A stretch of 64,000 bases of DNA from Enterococcus pallens ATCC BAA-351 (GTDB lineage: Bacteria; Bacillota; Bacilli; Lactobacillales; Enterococcaceae), in the NCBI RefSeq assembly GCF_000407485.1, contig NZ_ASWD01000001.1, positions 806,001 through 870,000 on the forward strand, in the 5' to 3' direction. A program made the position numbers and the translations under genes. Positions 50,118-59,750 of this stretch are shown piece by piece. The notes under the pieces are model-generated. The model was not told the origin of the DNA and ran no database searches. It worked only from the letters and a program-made list of their open reading frames with translations. The first letter of the stretch is position 1, and each line of letters opens with the position of its first letter.

Positions 50118-51962
50118 TCAGCCTTTTCGTTCAAAATAAATTGAATAGGTCTCATTTGAAACCTCTGCTATAGGAATAAATTTTATGTTTTTTTCTTGTC
50201 CTGTGGTGATATAGGTGCTGTCCCGCCAAAAACTATGGTGTCGCTCATTCAACGGCTGGAATAGTTCCTCATGAATGTGTATTGGTACATCTTCTTCAGT
50301 TAATCCGGCTAAAACTAAAGGGCCCTCGATAAAGGCTACGCGATTAGGATTGCCAGGCAGCGTAACCATTTCAATAGATTTTTTAAATTCAATTACAATC
50401 TCACTGACGGAAGTAAGATTTTCGATGGTTACAAATCCCCGATTAGCTATATAGTTTCGTGGTTGATTATTGACCCACAGAAGTGTTTCCTTTGACCATT
50501 TTGGCACACGTAAGTTCATTGTACAGGAGCCTTCACCTGTTAGGATAATTTTATATCGGTAGCTTGATGGCCGTTTGCTGGGGATATCACTGCTAGATTC
50601 ATAGGACTGAATGACCTGCTTGCCAACTTTATTAGAACGCTCCAAGGGTCCTGCCCCCAGCTGACTATCTTGAATAAGCTCTATTTTCAGCTGACCTTCC
50701 TTTGTTTCTAGGATCGTTTGGGAAGGAATGTACTGGTTTATGGTTACCGTATTTTCTTCTTGATAAAAAACACACTCTTGATACGAGCTCTGCGCCTGGA
50801 CTAAAGTACCATGACAACACCAAAAATGCTTTAAAGGATCGCCCCAGTTCTTCTGACTACAAGGCTCCATATCAAGAAAATAAGTAACCATTCCAGTGTT
50901 TTTGTTTTGCTGTGCCAGAATACCATTGTATAGATTCAATTCTTCAAAATCTCCATATTTAGAATCCCCCGTCCACTTAAATAAATAGTGAGCCAAACGA
51001 ATCATATGATAGACCGTGCAATGCTCCTGAGCCTTGCCTAAACGACCCGAAAAATCTTGAATCGGGGTCCACAGCTCCCCACAGGAAATCCCTCCTGTAA
51101 TATAAGTCCCACGCTTTTCAACTGCCATTTCCCAAAAATTTTCTACAATCGATCGATACTTGGCTTCTTTAGTGACCTCCCAAATACGGGCGATACCTAG
51201 AATCTCAGCAATTTGAGTATTCGCATGCTTGTTGGTTAATACATCCTTTCCCTCTAACAGCTGATCAAAGAAAGAATGTCGATAATAGAGGTCAATTAAT
51301 TGGCGATAGCGCGGATCCTTCGTAATGGCGAACAGCTCCGCCCAGATTTCTAACATTCCACCTGTTTCATAGGACAAGATATTTTGGAATGTCTCTTCGT
51401 TTACTCTCTCACACCAATGAATAAACCACTCGCTGAACTGAATAAGAATAGCGAGTGCCTCTTCGTTATTAGTATATTTGTAAACATCTAACAGGCCCAT
51501 CATCGTTTTGTGAATGGTGTAATGGGGTGCCCAAACTGCTTGCTTTTTTTCCATCCGCTGCATGTATTTTTCAGGGATAGAAGCCACCCAGCCATCGCCG
51601 TTGGCCTGCTGGCACTTAGCCAAACCAGCTATAATTTCTTCAATTTTTCCAGCGATCACTGGTGAGTTAGTTGCCCCGTAAATTTTAGCAGCGGCCGATA
51701 ACCAATGGCCGAGAAAATGGCCACGAATTTCACAGGTGACAGCTTCCCATCCCCAATGCCATTCATCTGGCTGTTCTACCTGCTCTTCCGGGTCAATGGT
51801 TGTGCTAGAATTCCCACTATAACTCCAAAGACCTGCTTCTAACAAATAACTACGCAATAAATTATCCGTCCGCAAGCTTAACATATAATCATAATTCTTC
51901 GAAAAACGCTTGTTAAACACGCTGTCTTTTAATTGGGTATTTTTTATTATTGATTTAAGCAT
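50118..51962 (-). CDS. Glycoside hydrolase family 127-like (beta-L-arabinofuranosidase type)
   Basis: The 614-residue protein has an (alpha/alpha)6 barrel with the pattern EAVTCEIRGHFLGHWLSAAA near residue 75 and the Zn-site region KHFWCCHGTLVQ near residue 380. GH127 enzymes use Cys as nucleophile, and the CC pair and acidic residues fit. Relatives remove beta-L-arabinofuranosides from plant glycans. No signal peptide is seen, so its substrate is a sugar taken up by the cell. It follows the LevR-type activator gene, and the PTS operon lies upstream, pointing to an imported arabinose-containing disaccharide (inference). Confidence 0.8.
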   Translation of the reverse strand: MLKSIIKNTQLKDSVFNKRFSKNYDYMLSLRTDNLLRSYLLEAGLWSYSGNSSTTIDPEEQVEQPDEWHWGWEAVTCEIRGHFLGHWLSAAAKIYGATNSPVIAGKIEEIIAGLAKCQQANGDGWVASIPEKYMQRMEKKQAVWAPHYTIHKTMMGLLDVYKYTNNEEALAILIQFSEWFIHWCERVNEETFQNILSYETGGMLEIWAELFAITKDPRYRQLIDLYYRHSFFDQLLEGKDVLTNKHANTQIAEILGIARIWEVTKEAKYRSIVENFWEMAVEKRGTYITGGISCGELWTPIQDFSGRLGKAQEHCTVYHMIRLAHYLFKWTGDSKYGDFEELNLYNGILAQQNKNTGMVTYFLDMEPCSQKNWGDPLKHFWCCHGTLVQAQSSYQECVFYQEENTVTINQYIPSQTILETKEGQLKIELIQDSQLGAGPLERSNKVGKQVIQSYESSSDIPSKRPSSYRYKIILTGEGSCTMNLRVPKWSKETLLWVNNQPRNYIANRGFVTIENLTSVSEIVIEFKKSIEMVTLPGNPNRVAFIEGPLVLAGLTEEDVPIHIHEELFQPLNERHHSFWRDSTYITTGQEKNIKFIPIAEVSNETYSIYFERKG

Positions 51963-51998
51963 CGTTTGTCCTTTCTACTTAGTGACTAGTGACCACCT

Positions 51999-54551
51999 TT
52001 ATTCCTTTTTAGAAATTAACTCATTGATCAATTGAAAAACCATTCCAAATTCACTCTTGGGAATTTGGATGTTGTACTTTTGACGGATTTTTGAGAATAC
52101 AAGCTTTGAAAAACCTAGGAAATCGTCAAATTTCTCTTTTTGCGCAAGCACATCTGGGGATAGCTCCTCATCGATCTCATCGTGCCGTAAAATCCGCTCA
52201 ATCATAGATGACAGATGCAGGAATAGGTTGATTCTTATAAAGCTTTGAATCTCAATATCGTAAAATTCTTCGTAAGCAATAATGACTTCCTCGATTTCGT
52301 TAACGACCATTTCGGGATTTAAAAAGGTTAATCTAGCCGTTGCACCTTCGATCGTAAATAATTTAACAATTTCATTAATGCAGTCTTTCCGTTTTTCTTC
52401 AGCAATAACTGAAGCAAATCGTTCCAACGTTTCTTGTCCATTTACAATTTCTTCAATATTGACAATGGGAACTCGCTGCTCATTTATACTAGGAGTTGTA
52501 AAAATAGCGATTGTATTTTTGAAAATGGTTAAATCCTCTCGCTTGAATTGCTGCTGAACGTTTTTGTAATCCATAGTCAAAATCTCAATTTTTTCATGAT
52601 CAAAATAATGGCTAAGAATTTCTTTCACCTTGATCGCAATTCCTTCTCCAGATAAGCAGGTCACTAAAATATTATTTTTTTGAGACAGCCCCTCAAAGTA
52701 TCGTTTTTCAACGGTGTATTTCGTCGTATCTACCTTCACAATCTCATTCATGGGAACCTTAGCCTTCAGTTGAAGGGCAATATCTAGCGCGGCTGCCGAT
52801 GAAACATTGTTTAACACAAGTAAATCTCCTTCGACAAAAGGGGTGATTTTTACATACATTTCTTCTAAGGATCCCATGTCTACAAATACAACCAAGCCAT
52901 TTGTCGTATCGATTTGCTTGATATACTGAACAATTTCTTCAATCAGCTGAGTGCTTGATAATTCTAGCGGCAAATCGAAGCCATCGTAAACATAATCATT
53001 CACCAATTGATTGGCCATTGCTGCCATGCTCGTTGCATTGTTGAATCCGTGCATTGCAATTACGGCTGGTATTATCGATGTGATGATTTTTTTCTTGTAA
53101 AAGAAGGCCGCGAAAAATAAAACCAATTGATCAGCCTTTTCGGTATAAACCAATAATTCCGAAACCACCGTTTCTGCTAATCGAAGGTATTTGTGCAGCT
53201 GCATTCGTTCTTTGGTATTAAGCGCAATTGAAAGTGGATAAACGTAATCAAAACGTTGGAAAAAATGCAGCAGCTCTATCAATTTGTCGAGCTCCACTTG
53301 TTCTAATGGTATCCCTCGTTGGTTAAATAGTTTTTTCACCAAATCTCTATCATACTCAACCTGGCTTCCTTCAAATTCATTCTCAATGAAAATTTGATAG
53401 CTGCCGTATTCCTGTTTAATACAATAGTGAATATTAAAAACTAAATTTTCGATTGAATTCAGCAACCCCTGAAAGTTTTTTATCGCTGAGGTGTCTGCCA
53501 ATTCTAACAAGCTGCTGCTTTTCTTTGCTTGTCCATCGCTTGCTGTTTCGGTTGAAAATAATTGATACCTTTGATCAGAAGAACCTTTTTTATTAATAAC
53601 GATGGTCGTTTGGGAGTAATGCTTGGCTACCATTACTTTGATTTCATTTTTTAATTCTCCAACGTTGCCTTCATACTGGCTTTTTTCAAGCTCTTCGATT
53701 ATTTCATAGGAAACTTTGATGGTTTTCTTTACTTTTTTGACTTCTGATTGAAATAAGGCTAAAACTAGTTCGTGGCGTTCTATCAATGGTCGATCGGTAA
53801 ACTTTGGCAGTGTGATAGTCAGAGGAATTCTTCGTCTAAAGGTGGTCAATAAACTAGAAGTTATTTCTTCTGTAGTAGCCATAATTAGTCGTACATCTGA
53901 CGACTGCCAATTGTCGTTATCTCCTAAACGCCTAAACTTTTGTGAATCTATTAAAAGAAAGAGCTTTTCCTGATTTTCAGCACTTAAATTGTGAACCTCA
54001 TCCAAAAAGAGAAAGCCGCCTTGCGCCTCATCGATTAATCCTTTTTTATCGGTTTCTGCACCAGTGAAGGCTCCTTTAATATGTCCGAATAAAACTGATG
54101 ACAGCAATTCGGGATTATTGGCATAGTCAGCACAATTTAAAACTACAAACGGTGCTTGAGGAGGAATCACACCATTGTCTTTCGCATACTGAAAGATCAA
54201 GCTGGCTAAATAACTTTTTCCTGTCCCACTTTCTCCTCGCAGCATCAATGGCAGTCCCTTTGGGTAATTAACCGCCGCTTTACACTTTTGAATGCTGCTT
54301 TTTAAAGAGGAATCATAACCAATAAATCCCTCAAAGGCTTGACTACTTTCTTGATTTTCTTTATAAACAAATTTGGTCGGACGAGTATTTATTTTCGTTA
54401 AGACCCCTTCTTCAACCAACCGATTCAAATGATGACTGGCATTGTTGCGGCTGATATTCAGTGCTGTGGAAATGCTTGATGCTGTGTAAAATTCCGTCTT
54501 TTCCTGGGTGTCTCTGATATACCTGATAATCTTATTTTGTTTTGTATCCAT
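51999..54551 (-). CDS. Sigma-54 dependent LevR-type activator with PRD and PTS domains
   Basis: The 850-residue protein has an N-terminal HTH (ASSISTALNISRNNASHHLNRL), then an AAA+ sigma-54 domain: GESGTGKSYLASL (Walker A), GHIKGAFTGAETDKKG (the GAFTGA loop contacting sigma-54), and RRRIPLTITLPKF. The second half holds PTS regulation domains and an EIIA-mannose-like domain, the layout of LevR. Activity depends on phosphorylation by PTS proteins. It lies behind the IIB gene on the same strand; a -24/-12 promoter before IIA (57312-57327) is its obvious target. The GH127 gene comes next. Confidence 0.9.
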   Translation of the reverse strand: MDTKQNKIIRYIRDTQEKTEFYTASSISTALNISRNNASHHLNRLVEEGVLTKINTRPTKFVYKENQESSQAFEGFIGYDSSLKSSIQKCKAAVNYPKGLPLMLRGESGTGKSYLASLIFQYAKDNGVIPPQAPFVVLNCADYANNPELLSSVLFGHIKGAFTGAETDKKGLIDEAQGGFLFLDEVHNLSAENQEKLFLLIDSQKFRRLGDNDNWQSSDVRLIMATTEEITSSLLTTFRRRIPLTITLPKFTDRPLIERHELVLALFQSEVKKVKKTIKVSYEIIEELEKSQYEGNVGELKNEIKVMVAKHYSQTTIVINKKGSSDQRYQLFSTETASDGQAKKSSSLLELADTSAIKNFQGLLNSIENLVFNIHYCIKQEYGSYQIFIENEFEGSQVEYDRDLVKKLFNQRGIPLEQVELDKLIELLHFFQRFDYVYPLSIALNTKERMQLHKYLRLAETVVSELLVYTEKADQLVLFFAAFFYKKKIITSIIPAVIAMHGFNNATSMAAMANQLVNDYVYDGFDLPLELSSTQLIEEIVQYIKQIDTTNGLVVFVDMGSLEEMYVKITPFVEGDLLVLNNVSSAAALDIALQLKAKVPMNEIVKVDTTKYTVEKRYFEGLSQKNNILVTCLSGEGIAIKVKEILSHYFDHEKIEILTMDYKNVQQQFKREDLTIFKNTIAIFTTPSINEQRVPIVNIEEIVNGQETLERFASVIAEEKRKDCINEIVKLFTIEGATARLTFLNPEMVVNEIEEVIIAYEEFYDIEIQSFIRINLFLHLSSMIERILRHDEIDEELSPDVLAQKEKFDDFLGFSKLVFSKIRQKYNIQIPKSEFGMVFQLINELISKKE

Positions 54552-54699
54552 AACTGACCTCCAATAAGGATAGTTATTTCTATCATAAAGGCTTTCATAC
54601 TATAGTTAAATAGTTTTTTAGTTGTCTCGGTGTTTGCTATTAAAAATCTTTTTACTCTGCTTTATTCCAGTTTTGAAAGTTTTTCCAGTCAGTCTAGAA

Positions 54700-54760
54700 A
54701 AAATCAAAAGGAGACGAACGATTTTCTATTGATCGAGTTGATCAATGAGAAACAACCTTC
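54700..54760 (-). terminator. Possible terminator after the IIB gene
   Basis: On the minus strand GGAGA faces TCTCC with an inner hairpin (TTGATC/GATCAA), then TTTTGATTTTTT. The stem is broken, but it sits 15-70 bp beyond the IIB stop and would separate PTS genes from the activator gene. Confidence 0.45.
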
Positions 54761-54774
54761 CATCTCCTCTCTTC

Positions 54775-55254
54775 CTATAATTCGCTGACGGTCAATTCTA
54801 CTACTGGGTCAGAAGGTGTACGAATAGTGGTGATTCTGACTCCTTTTGCTAAAAGCTCTTTAAGTGCTGCGCGTTCCGAGGCAGTGACATTAATTCCTGC
54901 TTTAATCTTTTCCGTATTTTCTCTTGAAGAGATATTGCCCAAATTTACTTCTTTAATGTCTAATCCGTTGTTTAACAAATAGAGAACATCCTCTGGCGAC
55001 TTTACCACTATGAAAACATTTTGTCCGTGGTATTTTCCATTTGAAATATTTGCTACTGCAGTATCTCTAGCAATGATTGAGGTTCTTACCGTTGGCGGTG
55101 CAACCATTCTCAATAAGTTCTTCTGAACCTCGTCGGCTGCAATCGGATCGTTAATGACCATGATTCGATTTGCTTTCAAATTATTTGTCCACAGTCCCGC
55201 GACCTGTCCATGGATCAATCGATCATCAATGCGAATATGTTTAATCCCTTCCAT
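54775..55254 (-). CDS. PTS mannose/fructose/sorbose family IIB subunit
   Basis: The 159-residue protein begins EGIKHIRIDDRLIHGQVAGLW, with the phosphorylated His in RLIHGQV. IIB passes phosphate from IIA to the sugar during transport through IIC and IID. It is the last PTS gene of the operon. Its start lies 12 bp from the IID stop with a ribosome site (GGAGGG). Confidence 0.9.
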   Translation of the reverse strand: MEGIKHIRIDDRLIHGQVAGLWTNNLKANRIMVINDPIAADEVQKNLLRMVAPPTVRTSIIARDTAVANISNGKYHGQNVFIVVKSPEDVLYLLNNGLDIKEVNLGNISSRENTEKIKAGINVTASERAALKELLAKGVRITTIRTPSDPVVELTVSEL

Positions 55255-55266
55255 TCCTTTACCCTC

Positions 55267-56079
55267 CTATTTTAAAATGCCTAATACATAACAAAGGATA
55301 GAAAACACTAATAGAATTCCAATTACCTTGACTGGAGTCATTTTATTTTTTCCTAATAAATAGTAGACAAAAACAGCCAACAAAGCAGGAACCAAATTCG
55401 GCATAATCTGATCCAAAAGATCCTGGATTTTCAGCGTAACATCGCCCATTTTATATTGAAAAGCAACATTTGCTTTAACGACTGACGGGATTAATGCTCC
55501 TACAACCATCAACCCAATCGTAGAAACAGCAGCTGTAATGCTGGCCATTTTTTCATTGAGTGAATCAATCAAGGACATCCCTGAAATTAATCCAGCTTTG
55601 AAAAAGGGAAAGCTCAAGCCTAACAAAACTAAGCTGACGATCAGCCATAAAATAATTCCAAAAACATTGCCCTCTAAGGCCATGTATGAAGCAATCGCTC
55701 CAAAAATTGTCCAAGGAATTGTAATCATCACCGTGTCTCCCAGTGCTGATAGGGGTCCCATTAACGCTGTTTTTAGGGAAGTCACTGTTTCTAATGATTT
55801 GGCTCCTTCATTTTCTTCAATTCCAACATTCAAGCCCAGAATATACGGACATACCCAAGGGGTGCAGTTGAAGAACTGCAAGTGTGCCGTCATTGATTTT
55901 TTCAAATCTTCGGGCTTGTCTTTGTATACTTCTTGCAGAACCGGCAGCATTGAGTAGGCATAGGCAAGAGATAATTGCTTTTCATAATTTAATGAATTAC
56001 AGCTGGTAAACATCCAGCGAACTAAAGATTTGGTTCTAGCTTTGGTAAATGTTTTATTTTCCGTATTACTCATCTTCAT
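55267..56079 (-). CDS. PTS mannose family IID subunit
   Basis: The 270-residue protein has the IID pattern: SLVRWMFTSCNSLNYEKQLSLAYAYSMLPVL near residue 20, CTPWVCPYILGLNVGIEEN, and C-terminal membrane helices. It forms the membrane channel together with IIC. ATG 56079 is chosen because AAGGAG lies 6 bases upstream inside the IIC gene; it overlaps that gene by 14 bases. Confidence 0.9.
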   Translation of the reverse strand: MKMSNTENKTFTKARTKSLVRWMFTSCNSLNYEKQLSLAYAYSMLPVLQEVYKDKPEDLKKSMTAHLQFFNCTPWVCPYILGLNVGIEENEGAKSLETVTSLKTALMGPLSALGDTVMITIPWTIFGAIASYMALEGNVFGIILWLIVSLVLLGLSFPFFKAGLISGMSLIDSLNEKMASITAAVSTIGLMVVGALIPSVVKANVAFQYKMGDVTLKIQDLLDQIMPNLVPALLAVFVYYLLGKNKMTPVKVIGILLVFSILCYVLGILK

Positions 56080-56863
56080 CGAACACTCCTTCGTATGACG
56101 TTGTGGTGGTTGCACCAACAGTTTCTCCATTGTTTTTATTATATGTCTTCAATACATGGAGCGCCCAAGCTCCACCTAATAAAGCTACCCCCATAATAGG
56201 TATTTCAAAGTAAGCAACTAGTACAAAACCAACAATCAAAGGGGTAAGGTAGTCTCTGGTTGGCAAATAGCGCAGTAAGATCCCTAAACCCATTACTGGC
56301 AGTAGTCCTCCTGCAACAGTTAATCCCCCAATTAGCCATTCAGGCGTCCGATTTACAATAAAATCAACGAGTGTAGGTCCCATCAATACACATAGTAAAA
56401 TTGGTACACCGGTAGAACACATAGTCAAGACTGTGGCAATCCAATGACTAATACCGATTTTTTTGTAATCGCCATTTTGCACTGCTTTTTCAGCTTCATG
56501 TTGAAAGAAGATATTGATGGTCATTTTTAAAACATCTAATTGAACCATTAATAACGCAACAGGAATCCCCAAAGTAACACCCAATTCACGACTTTGCCCC
56601 GTCGTAATAGCAATAAATGTTCCTACTACTGCAGCCGTTGCATAATCCGGTACGGAGGCTCCGCCAAATTGACTCACACCCAAAGTCATCAGCTGCAGAC
56701 TTGCACCAATGTACATCCCTGTTTGCATGTCCCCTAAAATCAACCCAACAATCGTTCCACCAACTACTGGCTGCCATAAATTAAAGTGCAGCCCATAACG
56801 ATCCAAATTAATAAAAAACCCAAAAAAGATAACAAATGCTATTTGTAATACATTCGGTTCCAT
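56066..56863 (-). CDS. PTS mannose/sorbose family IIC subunit
   Basis: The 265-residue protein has seven or eight membrane helices with the EII-sorbose IIC signature GGTIVGLILGDMQTGMYIGASLQLMTLGVSQFGG. It lies between IIA and IID with short gaps or overlap, and AGGAGG-like GGGGAGG precedes the ATG. The sugar is unknown; the neighbouring GH127 suggests an arabinofuranoside-containing sugar. Confidence 0.9.
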   Translation of the reverse strand: MEPNVLQIAFVIFFGFFINLDRYGLHFNLWQPVVGGTIVGLILGDMQTGMYIGASLQLMTLGVSQFGGASVPDYATAAVVGTFIAITTGQSRELGVTLGIPVALLMVQLDVLKMTINIFFQHEAEKAVQNGDYKKIGISHWIATVLTMCSTGVPILLCVLMGPTLVDFIVNRTPEWLIGGLTVAGGLLPVMGLGILLRYLPTRDYLTPLIVGFVLVAYFEIPIMGVALLGGAWALHVLKTYNKNNGETVGATTTTSYEGVFDEDE

Positions 56864-56875
56864 TTTTTTCCTCCC

Positions 56876-57283
56876 CTATTCATCCTCTTCTGTGGCAACA
56901 TTTACAATTTCCCCGCACTTAGTAACAGTTAATTCCCCACATTCTTCAATCATCGGTAATATCTCACTCAATTTCGACTGTTGCATAAGTACGGCATTTA
57001 GTACTTGTGGAAAGCCGACATTTGACAAGATGATTGCTTCCTCTTTTTTTTGAAGCTCCAGATAGAATGTTTTGAATGGTGTTCCTTGAAATAAGTCTAC
57101 CATTACCAGAACATCGCCTTCCAGCTTTTCTATCAGCTCGTGCACTTCTTGCTGATAGTCATAGACACTTTTATCTCTAAGCGCTATGGAATGAACCTGC
57201 TCAAGATCCTTTGTAAAGTAGCTTAATGTGTCAAGAAAGCCATCTGATAAACTTCCATGGGATGAGATCACTATATGATACAT
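56876..57283 (-). CDS. PTS mannose family IIA subunit
   Basis: The 135-residue protein begins MYHIVISSHGSLSDGF, with the His of SHG as the phosphorylation site, and has the ManX fold (VLVMVDLFQGTPF). ATG 57283 is preceded by GAGGTG at 6 bases; a longer frame from 57343 would pass through the promoter. It is the first gene of the operon IIA-IIC-IID-IIB, under the -24/-12 promoter at 57312-57327. Confidence 0.9.
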   Translation of the reverse strand: MYHIVISSHGSLSDGFLDTLSYFTKDLEQVHSIALRDKSVYDYQQEVHELIEKLEGDVLVMVDLFQGTPFKTFYLELQKKEEAIILSNVGFPQVLNAVLMQQSKLSEILPMIEECGELTVTKCGEIVNVATEEDE

Positions 57284-57311
57284 TTCTTCACCTCTCTTCA
57301 CTTTACTATTA

Positions 57312-57327
57312 AGCAAGTAGCGTGCCA
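57312..57327 (-). promoter_or_regulatory. Sigma-54 (-24/-12) promoter of the PTS operon
   Basis: On the minus strand the sequence is TGGCAC-GCTAC-TTGCT, a full match to the sigma-54 consensus TGGCAC-N5-TTGCW. It lies about 30 bp before the IIA start, and the LevR-type activator is encoded in the same region. Its own binding site (an upstream dyad) was not clearly identified. Confidence 0.92.
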
Positions 57328-57376
57328 ACATTAAACCAATCATATTTCCTTTAATAGCAATGGTTAAGCGTTAAAA

Positions 57377-57402
57377 TAGTGTCCCCGAGGCTGTCGACAC
57401 TA
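57377..57402. promoter_or_regulatory. Dyad between PTS operon and RpiR gene
   Basis: TAGTGTC (57377-57383) and GACACTA (57396-57402) are reverse complements, and GGGACACTG follows near 57414. It lies in the divergent promoter region and could bind the RpiR regulator or the LevR-type activator. Confidence 0.5.
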
Positions 57403-57484
57403 CCTAATCTTTTGGGACACTGCTGAATTGGTTCTTGCACTCTAAGGTTTCTCTTACTAAAATAGATAATAGGAGGTGTTAGTA

Positions 57485-58378
57485 TTGCTTTTACAAGAAA
57501 AAATGAAGCAGAGACGATTTTCCCCAAATGAACGAATTGTCGTTGATTTTATTTTAGATAAACAAGAACAAATAGAACCCTATTCTACTAAATCAATCGC
57601 CGGGGAAACTTATACCTCTCCTTCTGTTTTAATTCGAATAGCAAAGAAATTGAATTTCAATGGGTGGAATGATTTCAAACAAGCCTTTCTAGAAGAGGTT
57701 CATTATTTACAATCCAGTTTTAGCAACCTTGATGCAAACAAGCCCTTCAGTTCAAAGGATTCACCTATGGCGATTGCTGCGAAAATAACGCAATTAAAAA
57801 TTGAAAGCGCTAACGATACCCTTTCACTTTTAAAGCATGACACCTTACGAAAAGCAGTAAGAATTCTCGAGGATGCGAATAATGTCAAAGTTTTCGGACT
57901 ATACAATACCTTATTTCTTGGAGAAGAGTTTGTTCATAAACTGAAACATATAAATAAACGGTCAGAAATAGTAATGGTCCCCAACGCCTTGTACCAAGAA
58001 GCGACAATGATGACTTCTGATGAATGTGCAGTTTGCCTATCCTATTCTGGCGAAACTGGAGAACTTTTAGATACATGCAAAATATTACGTGAGAACAAAG
58101 TACCTATTATTGCTATTACAAGCATTGGAGAAAATAGCCTATCAAGATTGGCTGACGTAACTCTCCGGGTCTCTACTCGGGAAGCTTCCTACTCAAAAAT
58201 TGGTGGTTTTTCTTCACTAGAATCGATTTCTTTAATTTTGGATATTCTCTATTCAAGCTTTTTTGCAATTCATTACCAAGAAAACTATGATTATAAAATT
58301 GGCTTAGCCCGAAGAACAGAACATAGACAAATTCAAAATCAAATAATAGATGATCAGGCTGAGTTTAGTTTTGATTAA
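57485..58378 (+). CDS. RpiR family transcriptional regulator
   Basis: The protein has about 297 residues: an N-terminal HTH (RFSPNERIVVDFILDKQEQIEPYSTKSIAGETYTSPSVLIRIAKKL, given here only as its region, residues 10-60) and a SIS phosphosugar-binding domain (VKVFGLYNTLFLGEEF, CAVCLSYSGETGELLDTCK). It would sense a sugar phosphate. I chose TTG 57485, with AGGAGG 8 bases upstream, over GTG 57476, which overlaps it. It is divergent from the PTS operon, so that operon is probably its target. Confidence 0.85.
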   Translation: MLLQEKMKQRRFSPNERIVVDFILDKQEQIEPYSTKSIAGETYTSPSVLIRIAKKLNFNGWNDFKQAFLEEVHYLQSSFSNLDANKPFSSKDSPMAIAAKITQLKIESANDTLSLLKHDTLRKAVRILEDANNVKVFGLYNTLFLGEEFVHKLKHINKRSEIVMVPNALYQEATMMTSDECAVCLSYSGETGELLDTCKILRENKVPIIAITSIGENSLSRLADVTLRVSTREASYSKIGGFSSLESISLILDILYSSFFAIHYQENYDYKIGLARRTEHRQIQNQIIDDQAEFSFD

Positions 58379-58392
58379 AAGTTTACCTCAAA

Positions 58393-58423
58393 AAGACGTA
58401 ATGATTGGTTGCCATTACGTCTT
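58393..58423. terminator. Bidirectional terminator between RpiR and SDR genes
   Basis: AAGACGTAATG pairs perfectly with CATTACGTCTT around a nine-base loop, with A and T on the flanks. Confidence 0.75.
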
Positions 58424-58443
58424 AAATCATTTCTTCCAATACT

Positions 58444-59400
58444 TTATTGGGGAACTGAAATGATCCCTCTTTCAATATAACTCTTTAAACTGTCCTCCAC
58501 CACATCACTTGTTTTATATTTTGGCGAATAGCCAATCAGGTTCTTAGCATTCTCAATGCTATAGTAACCGCTGCGTGCAATATGGTAATATGTTTTATCA
58601 ATATGATACTCATCATCGATATACTCACACCATTTTTCCCAGGACAAAAATTCGATTTTGGGATCACGATTGAAGAACTGGTACATCAAGGTTGCATATC
58701 CGTATAAAGTCAGTGATTCTTCTGCTACGGCGTGAAAACTCTCACCCACTGCTTGGTTCCTATGATTGACTGCATCTACAAACATCTGTGCCACGTCTGA
58801 TGCATGTACATGATGCAATGTTTCCATTCCGAAATTTGGAAGATAGATTTTCCCACCTTCAGCAATTGTTTGAAATACCTTACTATCTTCATTTCCTAGC
58901 GGATTGATAAAAGTCCAGCCGGGTCCTGAAATTTGTCCTGGCATAATTACAGTGGCAGGGAATCCTGTGGTGCGAAACTCCTTTTTCAAATATTGTTCGC
59001 TTTGGTATTTCTGACAACCATATTCATCTAATGGATGTTTCACGCCGTTGGGATCCGCTGGAACAAGCTCAGCTCTACCATGTGCCCAAATAGACGAACA
59101 ATATAAGTAGTGGGAAAGGTTCGTTTCTCTTAATGCTTCTACCATGCTTTTTACATCTTTCAGCGTAAAGTTGATTAAATCAACAACCACATCAGCATTC
59201 AAATCTGCAATTTTTTGAGAGAAATCCTCAGTCTTACTTCGATCTAATTTCATTTGCTTCACTTTCTCCCATGCGGGGTCTTCAATATATGGCTTATTGA
59301 TACCACGACTGATAGATATAACTTCATGTCCTGCTTTGGCTAATCTGGGTGTGAGGTACGTACCGATATGTCCAGCTCCACCTATAACAACAATTTTCAT
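58444..59400 (-). CDS. NAD-dependent epimerase/dehydratase (extended SDR)
   Basis: The 318-residue protein begins MKIVVIGGAGHIGTYLTPRLAKAGHEV, with the GxxGxxG NAD-binding motif. The extended-SDR YxxxK is present as YGCQK near residue 127. Members convert nucleotide sugars or reduce sugars; no substrate is clear. AGGAGG precedes the ATG. It lies beside the PTS/GH127 group and may process the same sugar, but it has its own terminator. Confidence 0.8.
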   Translation of the reverse strand: MKIVVIGGAGHIGTYLTPRLAKAGHEVISISRGINKPYIEDPAWEKVKQMKLDRSKTEDFSQKIADLNADVVVDLINFTLKDVKSMVEALRETNLSHYLYCSSIWAHGRAELVPADPNGVKHPLDEYGCQKYQSEQYLKKEFRTTGFPATVIMPGQISGPGWTFINPLGNEDSKVFQTIAEGGKIYLPNFGMETLHHVHASDVAQMFVDAVNHRNQAVGESFHAVAEESLTLYGYATLMYQFFNRDPKIEFLSWEKWCEYIDDEYHIDKTYYHIARSGYYSIENAKNLIGYSPKYKTSDVVEDSLKSYIERGIISVPQ

Positions 59401-59750
59401 CTGTTAAATTCCTCCTAACTTTGTTTAAATAGTATCATTATCTTCGTATCAAAAAACGTTGTTGGGTCCATCTTAGAACATCGTTTCAAAAATACTTTGT
59501 TTCTCTACTGATTTTTGTAAAAACCATTCTATTTTTTACTAATGAAACAATGGGGGTCTACTAATTTAATATAGAAGAAAACAACTATGGTTCCTCCAGG
59601 TCAACAGAGATTACCGTTCCTAAAATTTTGAATTGAACAGACTATTTGATACAAGGAAGCTGACTGTCCAGCCGTGCTTTGAGCCTTCTCAATACAGTAT
59701 TTGAGCTGAATCATGCTACAATTTTGATGAAGGACGAAGGTGATGTTTTG
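59401..59750. other. Intergenic region between SDR and PrsW genes
   Basis: No gene was found in 350 bp. GCTGACTGTCCAGCCGT near 59660 resembles GCTGACAGTCCAACCGT near 8130, each about 50-90 bp before a plus-strand gene; TACAATTT follows in both. It may be a shared promoter-proximal element. Confidence 0.4.
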
